From contig JAFXNY010000156.1 of NCBI GenBank assembly GCA_017529165.1, positions 1 to 5,616 on the forward strand: a stretch of DNA of 5,616 nt, given 5' to 3'. The DNA is from Clostridia bacterium. Lineage in GTDB: Bacteria > Bacillota_A > Clostridia > Oscillospirales > Acutalibacteraceae. Under the pieces are notes generated by a model that was not told the origin of the DNA, searched no databases, and saw nothing but the letters and a program-made list of their open reading frames with translations. Below, one piece after another: positions 1-5,616 of the stretch. The position numbers were made by a program, and so were the translations under genes. Numbering within the stretch: the stretch's first letter is position 1; every line of letters begins with the position of its first letter.

Positions 1-164
1 GTGAAAAGCATTTACACCTGTCCTGTTTCAAATGCGGGAAAACCTTTCATATGAATGTGCCTGATACAAACTCTTTGATTGATAAGGTTTTAAGCGGTTC
101 AAACTTCAAGGTGGATAGCACTAACACAGTGCTTTATGGGGTTTGCGAAAACTGTGGCAAGTAA
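1..164 (+). CDS. Fur-family metalloregulator, C-terminal fragment (probably zinc repressor Zur)
   Basis: This is the 3' end of a gene that begins before the window; the reading frame starts at base 3 and ends at TAA 162-164, giving 53 visible residues. Seen directly: an HLHLSCFKCGKTFHM segment followed later by YGVCENCGK. This is the Fur-family dimerisation-domain pattern, with a His-rich strand, a CxxCG pair and a final CxxC pair that in the family hold a structural zinc. The DNA-binding winged-helix half lies outside the window. Fur-family proteins (Fur, Zur, PerR, Mur) are metal-dependent repressors. The fragment alone cannot tell which metal is sensed. Zur is inferred because the next genes encode a ZnuA/ZnuC/ZnuB-type importer only 12 nt downstream, suggesting one autoregulated operon. 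Its operator would lie upstream of the gene, outside the window. Confidence 0.88.
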   Translation, partial: EKHLHLSCFKCGKTFHMNVPDTNSLIDKVLSGSNFKVDSTNTVLYGVCENCGK

Positions 165-176
165 AGGGAGACGAAA

Positions 177-1139
177 ATGAAAAGAATAATAGCGATTATA
201 TTTTGTGCTGTATTAATATTTTCAGTATCCGCTTGTCGTACAGATATTAAAAAAAACGAGAATAAAATAAGGGTTGTAACCACAATTTTTCCTATTTACG
301 ATTGAGTGCGTAATATTGCCGCTGGCATTGATGATGTTGAGGTTTCTTTGCTTTTGGACAGCGGCGTTGACCTGCACAGTTTTCAGCCTACTGTTGAGGA
401 TATTGTAAAGATTTCAAACTGTGATATGTTTGTATATGTAGGCGGTGAATCGGACAAGTGGGTAGTCGATGTACTTAAAGAAAACACAAGCAAAGAAATG
501 ATTTCCATAAATCTTTTTGAAGAACTCGGCGATAACAAGCGCGAAGAAGAAATAAAAGAAGGAATGCAGGCCGAAGAGGATAAAGAAGTCCCACAAGAGG
601 TCGAATATGACGAGCATATCTGGCTATCTCTTAAAAATGCCAAAGTCCTTTGCGGTGCTATATGTGACGGGCTTTGCAGGGCGGACAGTAAAAACAGAAA
701 CGCCTACAAGGCAAATAAGGATATTTATATAGACAAGCTTGACGCTCTCGATAAAGAATACGAGCAGGCAGTAGCACAGGGCAGTAAGAACACTTTGGTC
801 TTCGGAGACCGCTTTCCGTTCAGGTATATGACGGAAGACTATAATATTGATTATTATGCTGCGTTTGTCGGTTGCTCGGCGGAAAGTGAGGCAAGCTTTA
901 AGACAATTGTATTTTTGGCAAACAAGGTTGACGAGTTGGGACTTGACTCAATAATAAAAATTGAAAGTTCGGACGGGTCGCTTGCTAAAACAATAAAAGA
1001 AAATACTGCGACTAAAGATGTGCAGATATTAACGCTAAACTCAATGCAGTCGGTAACGTCTAAGGACATTTTGGGCGGGGTTACTTATATAAACATATGT
1101 AAAGAAAATCTTGAAGTTTTAAGAGAGGCACTTAAATAA
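177..1139 (+). CDS. znuA: Metal (zinc-type) ABC transporter substrate-binding lipoprotein, ZnuA/AdcA-like, interrupted by an in-frame TGA
   Basis: This would be the extracytoplasmic receptor that captures Zn2+ (or Mn2+) and delivers it to the ZnuB permease. The start at 177 is supported by an AAGGGAG ribosome binding site 6 nt upstream and by a lipoprotein signal: MKRI, a hydrophobic stretch, then a lipobox ending SVSAC at Cys20. Codon 43 (303-305) is TGA; read through it, the frame gives 320 residues. The frame is the same on both sides, so no frameshift is involved. Family features in full-length numbering: VVTTIFPIYD (33-42), first metal-ligand motif DLHSFQP with His67, second motif DEHIW with His147, GDRFPFRY from about 210, and GCSAE at about 232-236. 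An acidic Lys/Glu linker (about 122-146) replaces the His-rich loop common in ZnuA. Translation from GTG 306, directly after the stop, would give 277 residues without a signal peptide or first strand, so it should not work as an exported receptor. Typed as CDS because the rest is intact; it may be a pseudogene. Confidence 0.85.
303..305 (+). other. In-frame TGA stop codon within znuA (codon 43)
   Basis: The codons around it read Ile-Tyr-Asp-TGA-Val-Arg-Asn. Family members, as I remember them, commonly have YDWVR here, so TGA would stand for TGG after a single G-to-A change. The same gene uses TGG for Trp elsewhere (full-length residues 95 and 149), and TGA is used as a plausible terminator by znuC, znuB and the DUF2752 gene in this window. 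Whether this is a true mutation, a base-call error or a readthrough site cannot be decided from one sequence. Confidence 0.9.
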
Positions 1140-1837
1140 TGGCACTTATTACATGTAAGAGTTTATCCCTTGGTTACGATTCTCATGAAATAGTAAGCAA
1201 CCTTGATTTTGAAGTAAATCAAGGTGACTATCTTTGCATAGTAGGGGAAAACGGTTCCGGCAAGACAACCCTTATGAAAACGCTTTTAGGGCTTAATTCT
1301 GCAATTTCAGGCGAGATAGTTTTTGGTGACGGACTAAAAAAAAACGAGATAGGTTATCTGCCACAACAAACGTTGGTGCAACGCGATTTTCCGGCAAGTG
1401 TTACCGAAATCGTGATGTCGGGTTTTTGCGGAAGCACAGGCAGGCCGTTTTATACCGCTGCCCAAAGGGAAGAGGCGCTTGATAATCTTAAAAAAATGCG
1501 TATAGAAAACCTGAAAGACCGTTGCTATCGTGAGCTTTCAGGCGGTCAACAGCAAAGGGTGCTCTTAGCCCGTGCGTTGTGCGCTACAAAAAAGCTTATA
1601 CTTCTTGATGAGCCCGTTTCCGGGCTTGACAGCAACGCCACCGCCGAAATGTATTGTCTTATTAAGCGGTTAAACAGTGAAGATAACATAACGATAATAA
1701 TGATATCGCATGATATAACAGTTGCTCAAACATTTTCAACTCATATACTGCACATAGGGGAAGACTGTTTCTTCGGGAAAAAGGAAGAATATTTTAAAAG
1801 AAATGAGCCTAATCGGTCCGGAGGTGAAGGGGAATGA
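1139..1837 (+). CDS. znuC: Metal (zinc-type) ABC transporter ATP-binding protein ZnuC
   Basis: This cytoplasmic ATPase would power metal import through ZnuB. At 232 residues it is the usual length for a single nucleotide-binding domain. All core motifs are present: Walker A GENGSGKTT (36-44), Q-loop LPQQ (74-77), ABC signature LSGGQQQR (133-140), Walker B LILLDEP (153-159) followed by the D-loop region SGLD, and the switch His in ISHD (His191). No catalytic residue is missing. The segment after the Q-loop, with the TEIVMSG pattern, resembles the zinc/manganese (Znu/Mnt/Adc) branch rather than iron-siderophore ATPases; this is family knowledge and not proof of substrate. The ATG overlaps the znuA stop by one base (TAATG), with an AGAGAGG ribosome binding site about 11 nt upstream. 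The TGA stop overlaps the znuB start. An A9 run at 1336-1344 is in frame and encodes Lys-Lys-Asn. Confidence 0.95.
   Translation: MALITCKSLSLGYDSHEIVSNLDFEVNQGDYLCIVGENGSGKTTLMKTLLGLNSAISGEIVFGDGLKKNEIGYLPQQTLVQRDFPASVTEIVMSGFCGSTGRPFYTAAQREEALDNLKKMRIENLKDRCYRELSGGQQQRVLLARALCATKKLILLDEPVSGLDSNATAEMYCLIKRLNSEDNITIIMISHDITVAQTFSTHILHIGEDCFFGKKEEYFKRNEPNRSGGEGE
1820..1827 (+). promoter_or_regulatory. Strong Shine-Dalgarno for znuB inside the end of znuC
   Basis: GGAGGTGA lies 6 nt before the znuB ATG at 1834. It is the strongest ribosome binding site in the window. Together with the ATGA overlap it fixes the znuB start and supports TGA as a real stop for znuC. Confidence 0.85.
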
Positions 1838-2688
1838 GCGCAATTTTACAACAGTTTTTTATTTACATCAAACTTCCGTTTGTACAATATGCTCTGATTG
1901 TAGGCGTGCTCGTTGCTCTTTGCTCATCACTTCTTGGTGTAACACTTGTGCTTAAAAGGTTTTCCTTTATCGGTGACGGTTTATCGCACGTTGCTTTCGG
2001 TGCAATGGCGGTGGCGGCAATAGCGGGTCTTACAAATGATATGCCACTCGTATTGCTTGTCACAACTATCAGTGCAATACTTTTGCTTCGTACAGGGCAA
2101 AACACAAAAATAAAGGGTGACGCTGCGGTTGCTATGATTTCGGTAGGCGCTCTGGCAATAGGATATCTTTTAATGAATGTCTTTTCAAAGTCCGCCAATG
2201 TTTCGGGTGACGTTTGCACAACCCTTTTCGGCTCAACATCAATACTTACACTTACAAAAGAAAAGGTCTGGCTTTGCGTAATACTTTCCGTTATAGTTGT
2301 GGCGGCGTTTGTGATATTCTACAATAAGATTTTTGCCATAACATTTGACGAAAGTTTTGCTCACTCAACAGGGGTTAAAACAAATGTGTATAATTTGATT
2401 GTTGCCGTCATAGTTGCGGCGGTAATAGTGCTTGCTATGAACCTTGTAGGCTCGCTTCTTATCTCAGCTCTGGTAATTTTTCCGGCGCTTTCTGCAATGC
2501 GTGTTTTTAAGACATTTAAGTCGGTAACAATTTGCTCGGCGATTGTATCTGTGTCTTGTGCACTTTTTGGTATGTTGCTTTCAATAATGTTTTCAACCCC
2601 CGTGGGATCAACTATTGTGGTTGTAGATATAATCGTATTTTTTATATTTTACTGTATGGACGTTATAAAGCGAGGTAATATAAAATGA
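1834..2688 (+). CDS. znuB: Metal (zinc-type) ABC transporter permease ZnuB (ABC-3 family)
   Basis: This would be the integral membrane channel of the importer, working as a homodimer with ZnuC and fed by ZnuA. The 284-residue protein is hydrophobic almost throughout, with about eight predicted membrane segments, as is normal for the ABC-3 family. Recognisable family stretches are RFSFIGDGLSHVAFGAMA (about 42-59), whose GD-x-LSH core is typical of ZnuB/MntB/AdcB permeases, and the late VGSLLISALVIFPALSAM stretch. The start ATG overlaps the znuC stop (ATGA) and has a GGAGGTGA ribosome binding site. The stop overlaps the next gene's ATG in the same way. Metal specificity (zinc or manganese) cannot be read from the permease alone; zinc is inferred from context. 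Confidence 0.94.
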   Translation: MSAILQQFFIYIKLPFVQYALIVGVLVALCSSLLGVTLVLKRFSFIGDGLSHVAFGAMAVAAIAGLTNDMPLVLLVTTISAILLLRTGQNTKIKGDAAVAMISVGALAIGYLLMNVFSKSANVSGDVCTTLFGSTSILTLTKEKVWLCVILSVIVVAAFVIFYNKIFAITFDESFAHSTGVKTNVYNLIVAVIVAAVIVLAMNLVGSLLISALVIFPALSAMRVFKTFKSVTICSAIVSVSCALFGMLLSIMFSTPVGSTIVVVDIIVFFIFYCMDVIKRGNIK

Positions 2689-3215
2689 AAAAAGTAATAT
2701 CCGCATTATTTGTGGCTTTGCTTTTATTTTGTCTTTCTGCTTGCGGAGGTAAAACTATAAATCACACTGCGGGCAATAATACAAAAACTGTGGCTGATGT
2801 ATTAAACGGCGACAGTGATAATTTAAAAAGCGATAACGTTGCCGGTAACACCTCTAAAAGCGTCAGTATTTTAAACGAAAAGTGCGATGTTGACCTTACA
2901 ACAATGAGCTCGACAATGGTTTATGCAGAGGTCAGCAATATGATGTTGAACCCGGATGATTATGTTGGTAAAATTGTAAAGATGAAAGGCAATTTCAGCG
3001 TTTATTTAGGGGAAATGCGAAATTATTATGCCTGCGTTATTGCCGATGCCACTGCTTGTTGTTCGCAGGGTATAGAATTTGTGCTTTTGGATGACATAAA
3101 GTACCCTGACGAATATCCTGAGCCCGGTACCGAGATTACCGTTGTAGGCAGATTTGAAACCTACATTGAAGGAACCGACACATATTGCCAGCTATCTGAT
3201 TCCAAAATGTCCTAA
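2685..3215 (+). CDS. Uncharacterised lipoprotein coupled to the zinc transporter genes
   Basis: I recognise no named function. The 176-residue product has a clear lipoprotein signal: MKK, a hydrophobic core, then lipobox LSAC with Cys20. It is therefore probably anchored on the outer face of the membrane. A polar, Asn/Ser/Thr/Asp-rich linker follows (about 23-66). The folded part (about 75-176) contains NPDDYVGKIVKMKGNF, then ACVIADATACCSQGIEFVL (116-134), then GTEITVVGRFETY. Alternating beta strands with the VGK.V.MKG and G.F.TY patterns suggest a small beta-barrel of OB-fold type; this is inference. Cysteines at 117, 125, 126 and 168 could form disulfides or bind metal. I recall similar proteins with the CCSQGIEF core in clostridia, without a known role. 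The start overlaps the znuB stop (ATGA), with GAGGT 8 nt upstream, so expression is coupled to the importer. A role in metal handling is a guess from position only. Confidence 0.82.
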   Translation: MKKVISALFVALLLFCLSACGGKTINHTAGNNTKTVADVLNGDSDNLKSDNVAGNTSKSVSILNEKCDVDLTTMSSTMVYAEVSNMMLNPDDYVGKIVKMKGNFSVYLGEMRNYYACVIADATACCSQGIEFVLLDDIKYPDEYPEPGTEITVVGRFETYIEGTDTYCQLSDSKMS

Positions 3216-3221
3216 TTAATT

Positions 3222-3572
3222 ATGAAATTATTTATTGAAAATCATAAAACGGGTTTGACAATTCTGTGTGCTTTATTAATGGCGTCTGTGCTGGTGCACA
3301 TCAGCGGGGGCTGTCTTGTATATAGAGTATTTCACATTGAGTGTTTAAGCTGCGGTATGTTTCACGCATGCCTGGCGGCGTTAAGGCTCGATTTTAACAG
3401 GGCTTTTTATCTTCACCCGATGTTCTGGAGTATGCCGATAATTGCTTTGTATATTGTTTTTGAAGGAAAGCTGTTTAAGAAAAAAGCCGCTAATATTGCG
3501 ATTATCTTAATAATTGCTATAGGCTTTGTTGTGCAGTATATTCTTAAGTATAAAGGAATTATAGTCGGTTGA
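3222..3572 (+). CDS. Small DUF2752-like membrane protein
   Basis: This is a 116-residue integral membrane protein with three likely membrane segments (about 12-33, 67-81 and 89-110). The motif CLSCGMFHACLAALRLDFNR (41-60) followed by AFYLHPMFW (61-69) matches the DUF2752 pattern. In that family a CPxCGxTRA core precedes a short helix, a GD-type turn and an A-F-x-x-x-P segment. Here the usual Thr-Arg after the CxxCG is Phe-His (47-48), and Cys50, His48 and His65 lie nearby. The family's molecular function is not known to me. The start is 6 nt after the lipoprotein stop, with no evident ribosome binding site, so translation probably depends on coupling. The gene ends in TGA. It appears to be the last gene of the metal operon. 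Confidence 0.8.
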   Translation: MKLFIENHKTGLTILCALLMASVLVHISGGCLVYRVFHIECLSCGMFHACLAALRLDFNRAFYLHPMFWSMPIIALYIVFEGKLFKKKAANIAIILIIAIGFVVQYILKYKGIIVG

Positions 3573-3580
3573 TACTTGAA

Positions 3581-3586
3581 TATAAT
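3581..3586 (+). promoter_or_regulatory. Possible -10 element upstream of pth
   Basis: The 48-nt gap between the DUF2752-like gene and pth is very AT-rich and contains a perfect TATAAT hexamer. No good -35 hexamer stands 16-18 nt upstream, and other near-matches (TATGAT 3594-3599, GATAAT 3597-3602) are present. A separate housekeeping promoter for pth-mfd is plausible but weakly supported. I see no rho-independent terminator hairpin in the gap. Confidence 0.25.
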
Positions 3587-3610
3587 TAACTTATATGATA
3601 ATATTATTTT

Positions 3611-3615
3611 GGTGA
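3611..3615 (+). promoter_or_regulatory. Ribosome binding site deciding the pth start
   Basis: GGTGA stands 5 nt before ATG 3621. It favours that start over the upstream in-frame TTG at 3576 and over the downstream ATG at 3657, which lacks a comparable site. Confidence 0.6.
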
Positions 3616-3620
3616 TTTTA

Positions 3621-4214
3621 ATGTTTTTTAGGTCAAAGAACGGTAGCTTTGAATATATGGTTGTGGGGCTTGGAAATCCCGGCATTCAGTATGAAAACAC
3701 TCGCCATAATGCAGGCTTTTTGGGTATTGATGCACTGTGTAAAAGAACCGGCGCAAAACTTAATAAGCATAAGTTTGAGTCGCTTATAGGCGATACTGTA
3801 ATAGGTGGTAAGAGAACGATTATCTTAAAGCCTCAAACCTTTATGAATAATTCGGGTCGAGCCGTTTCGGCAGTAAGCAGGTTTTATAAAATGCCTGCGG
3901 ATAAAATTATAGTTTTGTTTGATGATATATCATTGCCCGTTGGTAATATCCGTATTCGCCGAAAGGGCAGCGCCGGAGGTCACAATGGTATTAAGGACAT
4001 AATTGAGCTAATGGGTACCGATAATATCATGAGAATAAAAATTGGTGTGGGCGATAGGCCCAATAGTAATTATGACCTTAAAGATTGGGTGCTTGGTAAG
4101 ATGCCTAGCGATTTAGCTGATGATTTTAATCGTGCTTTTGAATCTGCAGCAAAGGCTATCGAAGAGATAATAACTGTCGGCATTGACAGTGCAATGAATA
4201 AATACAGCAAATAG
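3621..4214 (+). CDS. pth: Peptidyl-tRNA hydrolase
   Basis: This cytoplasmic enzyme cleaves the ester bond of peptidyl-tRNAs that drop off stalled ribosomes, recycling tRNA. The protein from ATG 3621 is 197 residues, the normal size for bacterial Pth. Motifs in this numbering: VVGLGNPG (14-21), YENTRHNAGF (24-33), KPQTFMNNSG (70-79), FDDISLPVG (100-108) and GSAGGHNGIKDI (116-127). Residues corresponding to the E. coli catalytic and substrate-binding set are all present: Asn19, His29, Asn76, Asp101 and Asn122. The roughly 12-residue extension before the usual VVGLGNPG start (MFFRSKNGSFEY) is like that of other clostridial Pth proteins as I remember them. A longer form from TTG 3576 would add 15 hydrophobic residues and is unlikely. 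The next gene, mfd, starts 4 nt after the stop, a common Firmicutes arrangement. Confidence 0.96.
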   Translation: MFFRSKNGSFEYMVVGLGNPGIQYENTRHNAGFLGIDALCKRTGAKLNKHKFESLIGDTVIGGKRTIILKPQTFMNNSGRAVSAVSRFYKMPADKIIVLFDDISLPVGNIRIRRKGSAGGHNGIKDIIELMGTDNIMRIKIGVGDRPNSNYDLKDWVLGKMPSDLADDFNRAFESAAKAIEEIITVGIDSAMNKYSK

Positions 4215-4218
4215 ATGT

Positions 4219-5616
4219 ATGCAATTTCTGAATAGATTTTTGAAGGATGAGAGAGATTACAGTCAGCTTGTAAAGCATTTAAGAAATAGAGATTTACCGC
4301 TTGTGCTTAACGGGCTTACAGGTATCAATAAGGCTGTGGTGGCAAGTGCTGTTGCTACAGACTGTAGCAGACTTCTTATGATAACAGATACCGAAGCGGC
4401 GGCGATAGAGCTTAAGGATGACCTGTTAGCTCTCGGTATATCGGCAGGGCACCTGCCCGTAAGAGACTATAATCTTACTCGAATCGATGGGTACTCAAAA
4501 GAGTACGAAATTATGAGAATAGATACCCTGTCAAGTATTCTTGATGGGGATTTTGCCGTTGTTACAGCGTCTGTCCATAGTGCAACGCAGTACACTGTTC
4601 CTGACAAGGTTTTATCATCCGGTATATTCCGTATAAGTCAATCGGACAGCGTTGATACCGATGAGCTTATAATAAAGCTTTTAAGCTACGGTTATAAGCG
4701 AAGCGATATATGCGAGGGTGCGGGTCAGTTTTCTGTAAGAGGCGGAATAATAGATATATTTGCCGTAGGCTCTAAAATGCCGGTGCGAATTGAGCTTTGG
4801 GGTGACGAGATTGATAGCATTTCTTTCTTTGATACAACCACGCAACGCCGAACAGAGCGAATAAATGAGTTTAAGATATGCCCGGCATGTGAGTTGCCTT
4901 TTTCCTCGGAAAAATTAAAGTCAAGATTAGAAAGTTATCTTGAAATCGATAAAAGTTTAAGCGAGGCTCAAAGGCAAAGTATCAGCCGTGATATCGATAA
5001 CCTCGAAAACGGTATGCCCGTAAATGCTGATTTATATCTGCCTTTTTTGTATGATAAGTGTGCCACGGTTTTTGATTACACAAAAGATTTCTATGTTGCA
5101 GTTTGCGAAACGGAGAATGTAAAAAGCAGATTTAAAAGTATTTTGTTATCTGAAGCCGAAGATATTTCCGATTTGCTCCGTTCGGGACTGCTTTCACATA
5201 AAACCGCAAAATTAAGAATGGACGAGTCAGAGTTTAATAAGTGTATAAGCAAGGCATTGCTTTTTGAGAGCTTTCCTCAGTCTTTTAAGGATATCTCGCC
5301 TGCCGCCGCTATCAATTTCGGATATATGAGATTATCTCCGTGGGGCGGAAACCTTAACAATCTTATAGACGATATAAATCAGGTTCGTGATGTTTGCGGT
5401 ACGGCTGTGGTGTTTGCCGGCGGAGAAAAAGCGGCAAAACTATTAGCAGAAAACCTTTCTGATAACGGAATACCTGCACAATTCTTAAAGGATGAAGCAC
5501 AGATAACTAAAGAGGGCGTGTTTATACTATCCGGCGGTTTTTCAAGCGGCTTTCAGATACCCTCAAAAAAACTGCTTGTCATAACACATAAGCATATTTC
5601 TGTGTCCAATAAAAAA
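4219..5616 (+). CDS. mfd: Transcription-repair coupling factor Mfd, N-terminal part (runs off the window)
   Basis: Mfd is a DNA translocase that removes RNA polymerase stalled at DNA lesions and recruits UvrA for nucleotide excision repair. The frame is open from ATG 4219 to the window end (466 codons); full-length members are about 1150 residues, so less than half is visible. The diagnostic part is the UvrB-like module: GAGQFSVRGGIIDIF (about 167-181), RIELWGDEIDSI (about 190-201) and the following FDTTTQR. The early LNGLTGINKA segment (about 30-39) lacks the GKT of a working Walker A, as expected for the degenerate UvrB-like module of Mfd. The stretch ending LLVITHKHI near the cut lies just before where the RNA polymerase-interacting domain should begin; that domain and the helicase motifs are outside the window. 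No obvious ribosome binding site precedes the ATG, so coupling with pth is likely. An ATG at 4215 opens a frame of only six codons and is not the start. Confidence 0.96.
   Translation, partial: MQFLNRFLKDERDYSQLVKHLRNRDLPLVLNGLTGINKAVVASAVATDCSRLLMITDTEAAAIELKDDLLALGISAGHLPVRDYNLTRIDGYSKEYEIMRIDTLSSILDGDFAVVTASVHSATQYTVPDKVLSSGIFRISQSDSVDTDELIIKLLSYGYKRSDICEGAGQFSVRGGIIDIFAVGSKMPVRIELWGDEIDSISFFDTTTQRRTERINEFKICPACELPFSSEKLKSRLESYLEIDKSLSEAQRQSISRDIDNLENGMPVNADLYLPFLYDKCATVFDYTKDFYVAVCETENVKSRFKSILLSEAEDISDLLRSGLLSHKTAKLRMDESEFNKCISKALLFESFPQSFKDISPAAAINFGYMRLSPWGGNLNNLIDDINQVRDVCGTAVVFAGGEKAAKLLAENLSDNGIPAQFLKDEAQITKEGVFILSGGFSSGFQIPSKKLLVITHKHISVSNKK

Noticed and set aside
303..305. A recoded genome in which TGA means Trp (code 4) or Gly (code 25)
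   Set aside because: TGA serves as a plausible stop for znuC and znuB, each in an ATGA overlap with the next start, and for the DUF2752-like gene. Trp is written TGG in znuA, znuB, the DUF2752-like gene, pth and mfd, and the 466 visible mfd codons contain no in-frame TGA.
303..327. Selenocysteine at znuA codon 43, with a bacterial SECIS-like hairpin (TGCC 317-320, loop GCT, GGCA 324-327)
   Set aside because: The hairpin has only 4 base pairs before a mismatch, and its loop starts only 15 nt after the TGA, at the edge of known spacing. The position normally holds Trp and not Cys, which is atypical for selenoproteins. No sel genes are in the window.
1863..2219. Open frame of 118 codons on the minus strand opposite znuB, and shorter ones opposite znuA and the DUF2752-like gene
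   Set aside because: They lie wholly inside well-supported + strand genes, show no recognisable protein motifs, and look like codon-bias shadows.
3576..3620. Extended pth start at TTG 3576
   Set aside because: It adds a hydrophobic 15-residue stretch unlike Pth N-termini, it has no ribosome binding site, and ATG 3621 has GGTGA at good spacing.
3573..3620. AT-rich palindromic bases (around AATATTATT) as a terminator
   Set aside because: There is no GC-rich stem and no T-run directly after a hairpin; it is simply AT-rich sequence.
4215..4235. ATG at 4215 as mfd start or a leader peptide
   Set aside because: It opens only six codons before TAG and is in a different frame from Mfd; ATG 4219 opens the correct frame. 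I see no attenuator-like structure to make it a leader.

Overview
This window looks like chromosomal DNA from an AT-rich, low-GC Gram-positive bacterium, most likely a gut-type member of the Clostridia (Oscillospiraceae/Ruminococcaceae-like). The evidence is lipobox signal peptides on two proteins, Gram-positive style GGAGG-type ribosome binding sites, a pth-mfd gene pair as is usual in Firmicutes, and a subtype of zinc-binding lipoprotein that I associate with clostridia. All recognisable genes lie on the + strand and are tightly packed. There is no gene-free stretch over 300 bases, and I see no mobile element, CRISPR array, tRNA or rRNA.

Region 1 (1-3572) reads as one metal-homeostasis operon. 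It begins with the C-terminal end of a Fur-family repressor (probably Zur). It continues with a ZnuA/AdcA-like solute-binding lipoprotein, the ATPase ZnuC, the permease ZnuB, an uncharacterised small lipoprotein, and a small DUF2752-type membrane protein. Junctions are 12 nt, 1-nt overlap (TAATG), 4-nt overlap (ATGA), 4-nt overlap (ATGA) and 6 nt, so co-transcription and translational coupling are likely. The expected logic is that the Fur-family protein senses metal and represses its own operon, ZnuA captures the metal outside the membrane, and ZnuB/ZnuC import it. The roles of the last two proteins are unknown.

Region 2 (3573-5616) is housekeeping: peptidyl-tRNA hydrolase (pth), then the first 466 codons of the transcription-repair coupling factor mfd, which runs off the window.

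The most notable observation is an in-frame TGA at 303-305, codon 43 of znuA. It splits the signal peptide and first strand from an otherwise intact mature protein. It sits where I expect a Trp in this family (YD-W-VR), one base from TGG. TGA appears to be a normal stop elsewhere in the window, with two uses in ATGA start/stop overlaps, so a recoded genome is unlikely. A recent nonsense mutation, a sequencing or assembly error, or stop-codon readthrough are the live explanations, in that rough order with the first two hard to separate. I found no convincing new system; the two unassigned proteins coupled to the zinc transporter are the best candidates for new biology.
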